A DNA stretch of 64,000 nt, from positions 1 to 64,000 of the forward strand of contig NZ_JAFLNM010000003.1 of assembly GCF_017313275.1 (NCBI RefSeq), given 5' to 3'. Position 1 is the first letter of the stretch, and every line of letters starts with the position of its first letter. The stretch comes from Flagellimonas profundi. Its GTDB lineage: Bacteria; Bacteroidota; Bacteroidia; Flavobacteriales; Flavobacteriaceae. Of this stretch, positions 25,346 through 34,173 are shown piece after piece. Both the position numbers and the translations under genes were made by a program. The notes beneath the pieces were generated by a model that did no database searches, had not been told where the DNA came from, and saw nothing but the letters and a program-made list of their open reading frames with translations.

Positions 25346-25359
25346 CCCAGTCAGGTCAC
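25346..25359 (+). repeat. island right boundary repeat (copy of tRNA-Lys 3' end)
   Basis: CCCAGTCAGGTCAC, identical to 17686-17699; the bases before it (GGTTC at 25338-25342) match the tRNA T-arm in register but the rest of the tRNA is missing, as expected at the far end of a tRNA-targeted insertion. Confidence 0.75.
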
Positions 25360-25392
25360 TTAAAATCCTCCCTTGTAAAGTTGGTTTTGCTT

Positions 25393-28300
25393 TCAACAGG
25401 ACACAAAGGAAAAATCACCTCCCATCATGGCAATAAGGTTTTCCACTCCGGCCATTCCACTGCCAACTGGTCCTAAACTTGAATATGTAATTTCCTTGTA
25501 CACACTACACGCCAATCCTTGCATGGCATGGACTACCTGATCGTCCAAGTTGGAAGCATCCATTAAAATGATAGCTTCAGAAGCATATGCGTAGAGTTTA
25601 ACAAGGGTAACACTGTATGCCGCAACAATGCCGAGTGCCATTCCCCCTCCTGTAACAATCATCATATTACCCAATGCAGCAACTACTTTTTGATATTCGT
25701 CCACCACAGATTGAAGATGCTCTAGTTGAAGTTGAACCGATTCACCTCCTCCCCCGGTCATGTCAGGTAAAACGCCGAACAGCTCCCCATAGTTTCCATC
25801 AATATTCCAAAAAGCCTTCTTTTTAGCTTGAGCATCGAAAAAATTGTAGTCGCCCCCTCGATGTATATATTCCCTGAAATAATTGTAATCATCACCTAGA
25901 AAATCCTGGGATATGGTTTCCCGAATATCCGCTGCCTGACTATATTTAAGAGGAAGCGCATCCAGTTCTGAATAGGTGCTTTGCGGAAAATTTGCCGCTT
26001 CCAACAAGGCAAGTTGTGCTGTTTTTTCGGCGTTGGCAGCAAACCAATTTTTACCGTTACGGGTAAGTGTTCGGTACTGGGCGGTACGCAGATAATCAAA
26101 TGAAACTTTTGACTCCTCGGAATACAATGCGGGCGTGAATCTTAATATGCCCACTCTCAATCCCTCGACATAGGTAGCTGAATTTTCGTTCACACTCTCT
26201 TCTATAGGCTGCATCATACTGAGCAACGGTGCAGGGTAGTCGAAGAACCCTTCTTGTAATTTGGCAACAGCCTCTCTTGAATTTCCGTCCAAATAAGGCT
26301 CCATCCAATTTCTGGTACTCAAAAGTGTCTGCAGATATTCCGAAAGTCGAACCGAGGTGGTCGCACCCGCTTTTTCAAATGCAATGGTCATGGAGCCCAA
26401 CAAAGCCTCGTGCACCTCCTGTACCATTTTTTTTGTAGGTTGGGCATAGTATTCCAATGCTTTATCAAAACCTGCCAGCACCCTCCGATTTTCCCTCTGA
26501 TTACCGATTTTCACATAGAGGTACAATCCAACCAGGCGCTTGCCCACAGCTGTTTCGGCAACCTCTGGAAATTGGTAGTCATCTTGAGCGGTGTGGGAAG
26601 TTTTAGTAAGGGAAACCTCAACTTGATGGTTGCCCTCTCTGTTCAGGGCATTATACGTAAATAAGTACGGGGCCAGCTCCAATTGCCCCAAGATGTTTTT
26701 GGTCTGCTCGATTACCGCCTCTTGGTCACTTGCTGGAATTTCAGTTATATCGATATTTTCCCGGAGGGAATCATAATATTTTTTATGATCATATACATTA
26801 AGATAGATTATGGGCGGACCTGATTCATATATTTCTTTGAACTGGGGAAGATATTTATCGTTATTATGTCCGTCCGTAGCGTACAATACCAAATCATTAC
26901 TGGTTTGCGCCGCCTTTAGATGGGTCGTATAAACGTTGGACCCTGTGGCCATCAATTCAATCCGTGCACTGGGATATATCTCCCTAATGTTTTGCTGCAT
27001 TTGGTCTAAAAAAGACTTGATACCGGTACCCCTATATTCTCTTGGCATACTCCCGGAAGTATCGAAAATGAGCAGTATTTTGGGAGCTATGATATTTTTT
27101 CGGAGCATTCCCCTAACCACAGTACCATTGTCCTCTATCTTGAAATTACCTGCCGAAAGCCCTTCTACAAGATTGCCCTCTGCATCTTTCGGAAACAACT
27201 CCAACTGTACTTCTGGAAATACCTTGGGATTTGCTTTCACCCCCATGGAAACGACTTGTTCCGGATTACCGGCTTGTTTTTCTTCACCATATACTTCCGA
27301 AAAAATAACAACTTCCTCAAAAACCTTTTCTCCTCCCAAAGTAATGGGTTCACCGACCACCGATCGTTCTTGAAGATATTCCGCATCCTTGTCCAAGTCC
27401 TGTAAAGCGATACTTGGTGTGTAGGTACTGATACTGTCTATTCCCTGACTTGCCTGCTCTTCAAAAGTGAGGTTGTTAAGGAAAGATATCTTTAGCTGGT
27501 TCCCTATTAATTCGGAAGCTTTGAAAGTTCCTTTGATCAATTCCTTTTCATTTCGCATGTCAAAGGAAGTAGTGCCCTTTACGGTAAGGGTCACCTCAAA
27601 ATCGTCCTCCTTGAATTTGGTGGTGTCCCTTACATTTTGATTTTTATTATCGGGATGCATTTTACCATATTCCACTTTAGGGTCGAATAAATGCAGGTAA
27701 ACATCTTCCTCACCATTTTTAAAGGTAACACCGGGAATGTTGTTGTTGCTCAACATGAATTTGGATTCACGGTCTTCCTTGCGCTGTTCCGGGGTGGTTT
27801 TCTGTAAAAGCGACTGGGCAAGTTCTCTGCCCCGTTCAACTACATTTTCCACTTCCGTTATCTTTCCATTGACCTCAGTTACCCCTAATTCTTTACGCCA
27901 TTTTTTTAGCTGTCTTTTACTGACCGGCAAATAAAAGCCTACATCATGCCTTTTAAATAGGATGTCCTTTGCCTGCTCTTCCGTCATTTCAATATGTTCT
28001 GTGATCACCTTGGCCTCAAATCCTGATTCAATCAGCATATTCTTAAGGATTTCGGCCTTTTCCCTAATGGTGGCCATCCCTGTTCGCAATGCACCTTCTA
28101 CCCCATACATGCCTCCATAGGTGGTCCGTTGGAAGTATCTGGCATCACTGGGCAAAAGCATAAACTCATCCCTTACAAAATCAAACATTGCTTTTGGGTC
28201 TTTTTGTTGAACCAACCTATCACGTTTGGCTTTATAATTATCAGGACTAAATTGGAGGGCATACAACATCTCTTCCCATGTCTTGAAAGGTGGGGCTCCA

Positions 28301-28440
28301 CTACCTTCCGGAATTTCTATAGCATTACCGTCATCACATCCTTGCAACAAAGGAAATAGACATAGACCTGCGCTGGTCAACATTATTTGTTGAAAAAACT
28401 CTCTTCTGGATGATAATCCGATCGTTTTGGAATCTTTCAT
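25393..28440 (-). CDS. large Tat-signal lipoprotein with VWA domain
   Basis: 1015 aa. The N-terminus has a Tat motif SRREFFQ followed by LTSAGLCLFPLLQGCDDGN, a lipobox (Cys about 35), so the protein probably folds in the cytoplasm and is then exported and lipidated. Residues about 455-600 form a von Willebrand A domain: KILLIFDTSGSM is the MIDAS Asp-x-Ser-x-Ser motif, with YATDGHNN downstream. The C-terminus contains a hydrophobic segment (GNMMIVTGGGMALGIVAAYSV, about residue 930). No chaperone or partner gene is adjacent. Role unknown; VWA lipoproteins often mediate surface adhesion or complex assembly. It begins the native sequence right of the island. Confidence 0.82.
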   Translation of the reverse strand: MKDSKTIGLSSRREFFQQIMLTSAGLCLFPLLQGCDDGNAIEIPEGSGAPPFKTWEEMLYALQFSPDNYKAKRDRLVQQKDPKAMFDFVRDEFMLLPSDARYFQRTTYGGMYGVEGALRTGMATIREKAEILKNMLIESGFEAKVITEHIEMTEEQAKDILFKRHDVGFYLPVSKRQLKKWRKELGVTEVNGKITEVENVVERGRELAQSLLQKTTPEQRKEDRESKFMLSNNNIPGVTFKNGEEDVYLHLFDPKVEYGKMHPDNKNQNVRDTTKFKEDDFEVTLTVKGTTSFDMRNEKELIKGTFKASELIGNQLKISFLNNLTFEEQASQGIDSISTYTPSIALQDLDKDAEYLQERSVVGEPITLGGEKVFEEVVIFSEVYGEEKQAGNPEQVVSMGVKANPKVFPEVQLELFPKDAEGNLVEGLSAGNFKIEDNGTVVRGMLRKNIIAPKILLIFDTSGSMPREYRGTGIKSFLDQMQQNIREIYPSARIELMATGSNVYTTHLKAAQTSNDLVLYATDGHNNDKYLPQFKEIYESGPPIIYLNVYDHKKYYDSLRENIDITEIPASDQEAVIEQTKNILGQLELAPYLFTYNALNREGNHQVEVSLTKTSHTAQDDYQFPEVAETAVGKRLVGLYLYVKIGNQRENRRVLAGFDKALEYYAQPTKKMVQEVHEALLGSMTIAFEKAGATTSVRLSEYLQTLLSTRNWMEPYLDGNSREAVAKLQEGFFDYPAPLLSMMQPIEESVNENSATYVEGLRVGILRFTPALYSEESKVSFDYLRTAQYRTLTRNGKNWFAANAEKTAQLALLEAANFPQSTYSELDALPLKYSQAADIRETISQDFLGDDYNYFREYIHRGGDYNFFDAQAKKKAFWNIDGNYGELFGVLPDMTGGGGESVQLQLEHLQSVVDEYQKVVAALGNMMIVTGGGMALGIVAAYSVTLVKLYAYASEAIILMDASNLDDQVVHAMQGLACSVYKEITYSSLGPVGSGMAGVENLIAMMGGDFSFVSC

Positions 28441-29089
28441 ATGTTTTTGATTTTAGATTATCGTTTACTTTGCCAATAACCCGTAAAAGTTCAACGCATC
28501 AATCGCCTTCCATGTATTGTACCTCACCAAAGGATACAATTAGCCAAAATGTTAGCATTAGAGAGGACTTGATCTTAATTTTTTAATGTTCCTTGAGTTT
28601 TGGATTATTCCATTCTTGACTGAAAGTCAGTTTTAACTACTCTATGAAAATAGTGTTCACACACAAGGTTTAATATTATTTATGTAACAGAGTATACAAC
28701 AGATGTAACTTAAAAACGAAAACATTCGTGATCTACTGGCTTTGGACAAGGTCTTTCCATGTAGAATCCAGTTTCAAGAACAACCGTTCTATAGGTAACA
28801 TGCATAACTTTTTCTCTCCTAATACTGGATTGAGTACTTTATTTCCTAAAAGTTCGGCCAACATACTGTTGGACTACCCAAGGCTTGCCATCGAGATCGG
28901 AAATAACCTTTACCACATTACTGATGTCTCAAAAAAAATAAGGGCGTATAATTAACAATTATGCTAAAAAAATCTGCTTACATCATAAAAAATGCAATTT
29001 ATAGTCCCTTTAACAGGATTTTAATACAAAATATTCATGAAAATTATAATTTCACTGCGATATTTCTAAACAAAGATCGTTAAACAATT
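28441..29089. other. 650-bp A+T-rich region without a confident gene
   Basis: A 75-codon reading frame on the plus strand (28728-28955) has no family resemblance, start context or promoter I can support. A short palindrome TGACT-GAA-AGTCA lies at 28617-28629. The region separates the VWA gene from the SulP gene and presumably holds the VWA promoter, which I could not identify. Confidence 0.4.
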
Positions 29090-29422
29090 TTGTCAATCCA
29101 CTTAAAACATATCATCCCACCCTTTATTGTATCCACTTTCTTATTGTTATTGGGACTGTCCCTTGAACTAAGCAACAAACATTCTAAAGACACCAGCATT
29201 TCTCTTGAATTTGAGCACCCTGATAATCAAGATGATTCCAAACCTGAAACCGTTAATGACGTGGTCGATTTCAAACTTTTGATGGAACAGGTCCTTATGG
29301 CCAAGTTTGGCCTATCTGAAAAACAGTACCAACTTATCCGTATACATGGTCCCACCTTTCCAATTGATTGGGACTTCCAAACCAACACCAACATCGGAAT
29401 ACATAGGATAACCCTCATCTAA
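29090..29422 (+). CDS. small hypothetical membrane-anchored protein (TTG start)
   Basis: 110 aa if started at TTG. A single N-terminal hydrophobic helix (PPFIVSTFLLLLGLSLELS) is followed by an acidic stretch and a helix containing LLMEQVLMAKFGLSEKQYQLI. No family recognised, and no good promoter or ATG start. The clean signal-anchor plus soluble layout favours a real gene, but it could be chance. Confidence 0.4.
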   Translation: MSIHLKHIIPPFIVSTFLLLLGLSLELSNKHSKDTSISLEFEHPDNQDDSKPETVNDVVDFKLLMEQVLMAKFGLSEKQYQLIRIHGPTFPIDWDFQTNTNIGIHRITLI

Positions 29423-29531
29423 TTACCATCAAACAATCATGTTGTGATGTTTTTTTCAAAGCTTAATCTTTTAAGGTTGTTTTTTCAATACTTATTGCTG
29501 CGGCCAGAATTCTTATTATAAAAATAGTTTC

Positions 29532-31091
29532 ATGAATTTATTCAAATATTGGAAGAAAGACTTGCCTGCAAGTCTTGTAGTTTTCTTTGTTGCACTACCG
29601 TTATGCCTAGGGGTAGCATTAGCCAGTGGTGCACCTCCATTCGCTGGTCTGATTGCTGGTCTGATAGGCGGGATTTTGGTGGGCTACCTCTCTGGTTCGT
29701 CCATAGGGGTCAGTGGACCGGCAGCCGGATTGGTCGTTATTGTTTTTAATGCCATAACCGACCTGGGCAGTTATGAGCTCTTCCTTACCGCTGTGGTCCT
29801 AGCTGGCATCATCCAGATTATATTGGGTATTCTCCGGGCAGGGGTCATAGGTTATTATTTCCCTTCAGCGGTTATCAAGGGGATGTTGAGTGCGATCGGT
29901 ATCATGATATTTATGCAACAGATTCCTTTAGCACTTGGATTCAGTGGCAACGTGAACACAGACAGGATTAATTTTCAAAATCTTTATGATAAGATTATAC
30001 CGGGAGCTGTCCTTGTTACCCTGATTTCCTTGATCATCTTAATACTTTGGGACGGTATTTTGGCCAAGAAGAACAAGTTCTTCAAACTTATTCCGGGACC
30101 CCTTATTGCTGTGGTCGTGGGAATCATCATTTATACTTCCCTGGGTACCTCAGGATTCTTTGCCCTTCATGCAAACCAATTGGTAAGTGTGCCCATCCCC
30201 AAAGATGTGGCTTCCTTTTTTGGAGAGTTCAGCCTACCGGATTTTTCATCCTTGACCAATGGGTCTGTATATGTTACGGCATTCACCATTGCCATAGTGG
30301 CCAGCTTGGAGACTTTATTGAGTGTAGAAGCCACCGATAAATTGGACCCTTATAAAAGACAAACACCCACTAACCGCGAACTGATCGCCCAAGGGATCGG
30401 TAACAGTGTTTCCGGTTTAATCGGAGGAATACCCATAACTCAGGTGGTGGTAAGGAGTTCGGCCAATATCATGAGCGGGGCCATGTCCAAACTATCGGCC
30501 ATATTGCATGGGCTTTTACTGCTGCTGAGCGTCATAGCCATACCAACTTTGTTGAACCTGATTCCGCAGGCAGTACTGGCTAGTGTCCTATTGATCATAG
30601 GATACAAACTTGCCAATCCCAAGAGTTTTGTCCAAATGTATAAATTGGGGAAGGCCCAGTTTATTCCCTTTATAGTTACGGTAATCGGCATAGTGGCTAC
30701 GGATCTATTGAAAGGCATCATCGTGGGACTAACCGTTGGGCTCATTGTGGTACTATTGAAGTCCTATTACAATTCACACCATATGCTCATCAAAGAGTAC
30801 CAAGGAAAAAAGAATCTGTTTCACATCAATTTTGCGGAAGAGGTTACCTTTATAAACAAAGGGCCCATCATGAAGGAGCTCAATGGGCTTGAAAAAGATT
30901 CCTTCTTGGAACTGGATTTTAGGAAAACCAAAGTCTTGGACTATGATATCCTGGAATATTTGGACGAATTTGCGACCAAGGCAAGGAACAACAACATTAA
31001 TATTAAATTGATATCTGATAAAGGAGTAATTGACAACCCTGATAGCTTTAGAAGCTTTTTTGGACATCGTGTATACCATTTGAGCCATTGA
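29532..31091 (+). CDS. SulP family inorganic anion transporter
   Basis: 519 aa membrane transporter of the SulP/SLC26 family. The N-terminal signature WKKDLPASLVVFFVALPLCLGVALASGAPP opens the first helix; GSSIGVSGPAAGLVVIVFNAI is the conserved helix 3 region; a short STAS-like domain follows the last helix (about residues 420-519). Bacterial SulP proteins carry sulfate, bicarbonate or dicarboxylates, and this short class is often linked to carbonic anhydrase in marine bacteria, but none is adjacent here. No palindrome of the downstream regulon type was found at its promoter. Confidence 0.93.
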   Translation: MNLFKYWKKDLPASLVVFFVALPLCLGVALASGAPPFAGLIAGLIGGILVGYLSGSSIGVSGPAAGLVVIVFNAITDLGSYELFLTAVVLAGIIQIILGILRAGVIGYYFPSAVIKGMLSAIGIMIFMQQIPLALGFSGNVNTDRINFQNLYDKIIPGAVLVTLISLIILILWDGILAKKNKFFKLIPGPLIAVVVGIIIYTSLGTSGFFALHANQLVSVPIPKDVASFFGEFSLPDFSSLTNGSVYVTAFTIAIVASLETLLSVEATDKLDPYKRQTPTNRELIAQGIGNSVSGLIGGIPITQVVVRSSANIMSGAMSKLSAILHGLLLLLSVIAIPTLLNLIPQAVLASVLLIIGYKLANPKSFVQMYKLGKAQFIPFIVTVIGIVATDLLKGIIVGLTVGLIVVLLKSYYNSHHMLIKEYQGKKNLFHINFAEEVTFINKGPIMKELNGLEKDSFLELDFRKTKVLDYDILEYLDEFATKARNNNINIKLISDKGVIDNPDSFRSFFGHRVYHLSH

Positions 31092-31245
31092 TATCCAAAA
31101 CAACACATCCAAATGGAATCCGATTTTTATAACAACCTGATCATAAACAATAAAAAATAAAGGATTGATCAACGAAATCCCAGAAAACCACATTGGCCCA
31201 AACCATTATTAATAAAACTTATCATTTTTTTAATTGCCCGTGCAT

Positions 31246-31259
31246 ATGACCAAGATCAT
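31246..31259 (+). promoter_or_regulatory. Crp/Fnr-type palindrome upstream of the WG-repeat gene (site 1)
   Basis: ATGACCAAGATCAT, centre 31252.5. At +33 from the centre lies GATCTTAG (31282-31289), a poor -7 match, so geometry is kept while the box is weak. The gene starts at 31313. Confidence 0.6.
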
Positions 31260-31312
31260 TTGATATACCCCCAATACATGAGATCTTAGTAAGATGATAA
31301 AAAGCAATGGCC

Positions 31313-31933
31313 ATGAAAAAAATAACAACATTGATTGCTGCTTTTATAGCTATGGGCCTAAGCGCCCAACTTCCTGACAGTTTGGATTTTGTGAGCCCGT
31401 TCCATGAGGGATTCGCAGCAATACAGAAAGAAAACAAATGGGCTTTTGTTGATGAGACCGGAAACATCGTTATTGATTTCAGGGATGACCTTTATTGGAA
31501 TACGGATGCCGATACATCCTATAATGATATTAGAGCCATGGCCTATCCTCAATTTTCGAGCGATAGATGTGTAGTTCAAAAAATGGTGGACGGTATACCA
31601 ATATTTGGATTTATTGATACTACCGGCAAATTGGTCATAGAACATCAATTCTTGAATGTTGCCCCATTCGCGAATGGTTGGACAACCGGTATTATTTTCG
31701 AAAAAGTATTTAGGGGCAAAAATGAATTCAACCTGGATATTTATGAATTTAAATTCCATGAAGTATTGATGGATGCAGACGGCAATATCAATGAGTTTCT
31801 CAACCGTAGGCATAACATTCAAATGACAAAAAGAAGGTATGAAATACCAGAAATACGTTCTAAAATATTAAATGGAAACTTGATAGCCGTTGAAAAGGAT
31901 AACCTCTGGCAGATCAAAAAAATAGACCTCTAA
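31313..31933 (+). CDS. WG repeat-containing secreted protein
   Basis: 206 aa counted from the ATG at 31313 (an in-frame ATG 6 nt upstream is the alternative). A signal peptide ends at GLSAQ; two WG-type repeats follow: PFHEGFAAIQKENKWAFVDETGNIVI and FGFIDTTGKLVIEHQFLNVAPFANG. WG-repeat proteins are beta-propeller-like and found outside the cytoplasm or on surfaces; the function is unknown. It is the first gene of the block controlled by the TGA-N6-TCA palindromes, and a terminator follows. Confidence 0.8.
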   Translation: MKKITTLIAAFIAMGLSAQLPDSLDFVSPFHEGFAAIQKENKWAFVDETGNIVIDFRDDLYWNTDADTSYNDIRAMAYPQFSSDRCVVQKMVDGIPIFGFIDTTGKLVIEHQFLNVAPFANGWTTGIIFEKVFRGKNEFNLDIYEFKFHEVLMDADGNINEFLNRRHNIQMTKRRYEIPEIRSKILNGNLIAVEKDNLWQIKKIDL

Positions 31934-31968
31934 ATCAAATCGTAAAGCCTATAGGTCATTCAACAAGC

Positions 31969-32016
31969 GAACTGGATTGTCCACACTTTAGGGGATGGGC
32001 AATCCAGTTCTTTTTA
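31969..32016. terminator. terminator between convergent WG-repeat and GerW genes
   Basis: Perfect 11-bp arms GAACTGGATTG (31969-31979) and CAATCCAGTTC (32000-32010), followed by TTTTTAATTG; loop of 20 nt. Confidence 0.75.
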
Positions 32017-32030
32017 ATTGTTGTCCTCGG

Positions 32031-32399
32031 TTAGGCAACAACTTCTTCTTTGTTTCTTTCAGAAACAATTTTTTCGATTAAATCGGGTACTTTTTCAAAT
32101 GCAGCTGCCAATCCGTGGGTCTTGCCTGCTTCCAAAAATGAGATTTCATCTCCTTTGGTCACCAAAAAGCCGATAGGTTGAATACCGATACCGGCACCTG
32201 CACCTACTCCTTCACCTTTTCTTGCTTTGCCTTCAACTCCTTCGCCTCCTCCGGAGCCAAATCCCATACCTACTTTAATTACAGGTACACACTTAAATTC
32301 ACCCAATTGAAAGGGTTCACCAATAATGGTCTCTGTTTTGGCCTCTGACTTAATAAAGTCAGTTACCTTGTTCAATAATTCTTCAAAATGTAAATCCAT
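32031..32399 (-). CDS. GerW/YtfJ family protein
   Basis: 122 aa. The Gly-rich core KVGMGFGSGGGEG...GAGAGIGIQPIGFLV and the C-terminal helix are typical of the YtfJ/GerW family, named for a spore germination protein of Bacillus but widespread in non-spore-formers. The adjacent gene upstream resembles DUF2953, its partner YtfI in Bacillus, so the pair is conserved. Function outside Bacillus is unknown. Cotranscribed with it (14-nt gap) from a promoter with a regulon palindrome. Confidence 0.88.
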   Translation of the reverse strand: MDLHFEELLNKVTDFIKSEAKTETIIGEPFQLGEFKCVPVIKVGMGFGSGGGEGVEGKARKGEGVGAGAGIGIQPIGFLVTKGDEISFLEAGKTHGLAAAFEKVPDLIEKIVSERNKEEVVA

Positions 32400-32413
32400 G
32401 ACCTTAAAATTTT

Positions 32414-32908
32414 TTAATGATTAATAAATGTTTTTAGAATTCTGTAAGGCCTGTTTCGAATGTCCAACACCAATCTGTTATGGTCTTCAAAATTGATATG
32501 GAACGAGGCTACATAACGGTTTAGCAATACAAAAACAGGATACAATTTTGCATTGGCTACGTAATCGCCGGTATCCATATCCAATGCAAACCGTTTAATC
32601 TCGAACGATTTAAGCAATTGGACCATCTTCCTGAACGTAATCCTCCTTTTAGGTTTGGTTTTCTTTTTTTTGGCTGGTTGTTTTGGTTTTGAAGATTTTG
32701 TCAAGGGATAAAAACAGCGTTCATAAAAAAGCACTTTTAACCGAACCCGTAAAAGTTCTTTCTCATCAGGTTCGAAACTCGCCTTTGCCAAGCCCTTTAA
32801 GCCTGCATAATACTTTCCTGTATCTGTGTCAATAAAAATTTGAATTGGAACAAATAACAGCCCAAGGGCAAGGAGCACAACTAATAATATCACAATGGTC
32901 AGTATCAT
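32414..32908 (-). CDS. DUF2953-like membrane protein (YtfI-like), partner of GerW/YtfJ
   Basis: 164 aa from the ATG at 32908 (a TTG at 32923 in frame lies within the -7 element, so it is not favoured). One N-terminal helix (ILTIVILLVVLLALGLLFVPI), a beta-rich domain, a Lys-rich stretch (KPKQPAKKKKTKPKRRI) and a second domain ending in RILKTFINH. Position next to a GerW/YtfJ gene, as for B. subtilis ytfI-ytfJ, supports the family call. Role unknown; presumably at the membrane. Confidence 0.65.
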   Translation of the reverse strand: MILTIVILLVVLLALGLLFVPIQIFIDTDTGKYYAGLKGLAKASFEPDEKELLRVRLKVLFYERCFYPLTKSSKPKQPAKKKKTKPKRRITFRKMVQLLKSFEIKRFALDMDTGDYVANAKLYPVFVLLNRYVASFHINFEDHNRLVLDIRNRPYRILKTFINH

Positions 32909-32950
32909 TAGTTTTTGCCACAAAGGAAATAGGAGGATGTTTTATATGCA

Positions 32951-32964
32951 ATGACGCGGGTCAA
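32951..32964 (-). promoter_or_regulatory. Crp/Fnr-type palindrome of the DUF2953-GerW operon (site 2)
   Basis: ATGACGCGGGTCAA, centre 32957.5. Minus-strand -7 element TTCCTTTG (32928-32921), centre 32924.5, exactly 33 nt away. It lies divergent to site 3. Confidence 0.65.
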
Positions 32965-33020
32965 CATCGCATAGATAATTCGGTAAAAGTTGATAAGTTT
33001 TTTTCCAGTGCTTTTTTCGA

Positions 33021-33034
33021 CTGATCTAACTCAT
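33021..33034 (+). promoter_or_regulatory. Crp/Fnr-type palindrome of the exporter operon (site 3)
   Basis: CTGATCTAACTCAT, core TGA-N6-TCA, centre 33027.5. The -7 TTTG lies at 33061-33064 (GTAATTTG, centre 33060.5), 33 nt away; the gene starts at 33088. Confidence 0.6.
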
Positions 33035-33087
33035 ATTACAAATCGGTTTTTTATTGGTAATTTGATGTCCGTATTCATACCGGGCCA

Positions 33088-34173
33088 ATGAAATATCCTT
33101 TATTGTTTTGCATTGTTTTAATGAGTTTTTTCTCTTGTAGCGAGAGCAAAGAGAAAGTCTACCCAACTATAATGCCTTTAACGGAATCCGTATATGCCTC
33201 TGCCACAGTTCAACCCGATAGTCTTTACCAAGCGTATTCCATAGTAATCGGTATTTTGGACAAAACCTGGGTCGAAGAAGGTGATAAAGTAAAAAAGGGA
33301 GACCCAATCCTTCAAATCACGAACACTTCACCGGAATTAAATGCGGAGAACGCCAAACTGTCGCTACAACTTGCTCGAGAAAATTATAATGGTAGAGCGG
33401 CTGTCCTTACTAGCATTCAGGATGAAATTCATGCTGCAACCCTAAAGTTGACAAATGATTCTGTTAATTACTACAGACAGAAAAACCTTTGGGACCAAAA
33501 TATTGGCTCTAAGGTGGAATACGATAACCGAAAGCTCAATTATGAACTCTCCAGAAACAACCTGGACCTGCTCAAAAGAAAGTATAGGCAAACAAAAAAC
33601 GAGCTCGAGACCCAATTAAAGCAATCCGAAAACAATTACCGAACATCTTTGACCACTTCCGAAGACTTTACCATAAAAAGTAAGATAAACGGAACTGTTT
33701 ATGCTATTTATAAAAATCCTGGGGAAATAGTAAATACCCAACAACCTGTGGCATCTATCGGTAAAAGCGAAGATTTTATAATTGAGTTATTGGTAGATGA
33801 AGTGGATATTGTAAAATTAAAAACGGGACAGCAGGTCTTCCTCACCCTTGATTCTTATAACTCGGAGGTTTTTGAGGCTACATTGGACAAAATCTACCCG
33901 AGAAAAGATGAACGTTCGCAGACTTTTAAGGTAGAGGCCCTATTTAAAGATCCTCCCAATACGTTGTATCCCGGCTTATCCGGCGAGGGCAATATTGTTA
34001 TTTCCAAAAAAGAGCAAACCCTCACCATCCCAAAAGAATACCTCATCGATGCATCCAAAGTGCTTACAGACGATGGTGAAATCGAAGTTACCCTAGGACT
34101 TCAAAATTTGGACAGGGTAGAAATTTTGAAAGGTATCGATGAAAACACCGCAATTTATAAACCGGAGCAATGA
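33088..34173 (+). CDS. efflux transporter periplasmic adaptor (HlyD/MacA-like) lipoprotein
   Basis: 361 aa with a signal peptide and lipobox (FFSC, Cys about 17). It has the membrane-fusion layout: lipoyl half-motif (GILDKTWVEEGDKVKKGDPIL), a long coiled coil (about residues 85-185), the second lipoyl half (IKSKINGTVYAIYKNPGEIV) and a beta-barrel region. It starts a three-gene operon with an FtsX-type permease (4-nt overlap) and an ATPase, a MacA-MacB-like or Lol-like exporter whose cargo is unknown. Confidence 0.9.
   Translation: MKYPLLFCIVLMSFFSCSESKEKVYPTIMPLTESVYASATVQPDSLYQAYSIVIGILDKTWVEEGDKVKKGDPILQITNTSPELNAENAKLSLQLARENYNGRAAVLTSIQDEIHAATLKLTNDSVNYYRQKNLWDQNIGSKVEYDNRKLNYELSRNNLDLLKRKYRQTKNELETQLKQSENNYRTSLTTSEDFTIKSKINGTVYAIYKNPGEIVNTQQPVASIGKSEDFIIELLVDEVDIVKLKTGQQVFLTLDSYNSEVFEATLDKIYPRKDERSQTFKVEALFKDPPNTLYPGLSGEGNIVISKKEQTLTIPKEYLIDASKVLTDDGEIEVTLGLQNLDRVEILKGIDENTAIYKPEQ

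Larger units (their letters stand above)
17686..25359. mobile_element. genomic island integrated at tRNA-Lys
   Basis: About 7.7 kb between direct repeats of the tRNA-Lys 3' end. Contents differ from the flanks: a serine recombinase at the left end, many small unknown ORFs, clear A+T enrichment, repeated 18-20 bp motifs and palindromes. The core genes aroK and tRNA-Lys lie left of it. No tyrosine integrase, the usual enzyme for tRNA-end insertion, is visible, so it may have been lost or be supplied elsewhere. Confidence 0.65.

Noticed and set aside
28617-28629. Palindrome TGACT-GAA-AGTCA resembling the regulon motif
   Set aside because: The spacing between TGA and TCA is 7, not 6, and no -7 element sits 33 nt away, so it is not counted with the eight sites.
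28728-28955. 75-codon plus-strand reading frame in the 28.4-29.1 kb gap
   Set aside because: No family resemblance I can defend, no promoter or start context; likely chance in a low-coding region.
29440-29531. Possible regulon site upstream of the SulP gene
   Set aside because: Only TGA-N8-TCA and no box at the required offset; no site assigned.
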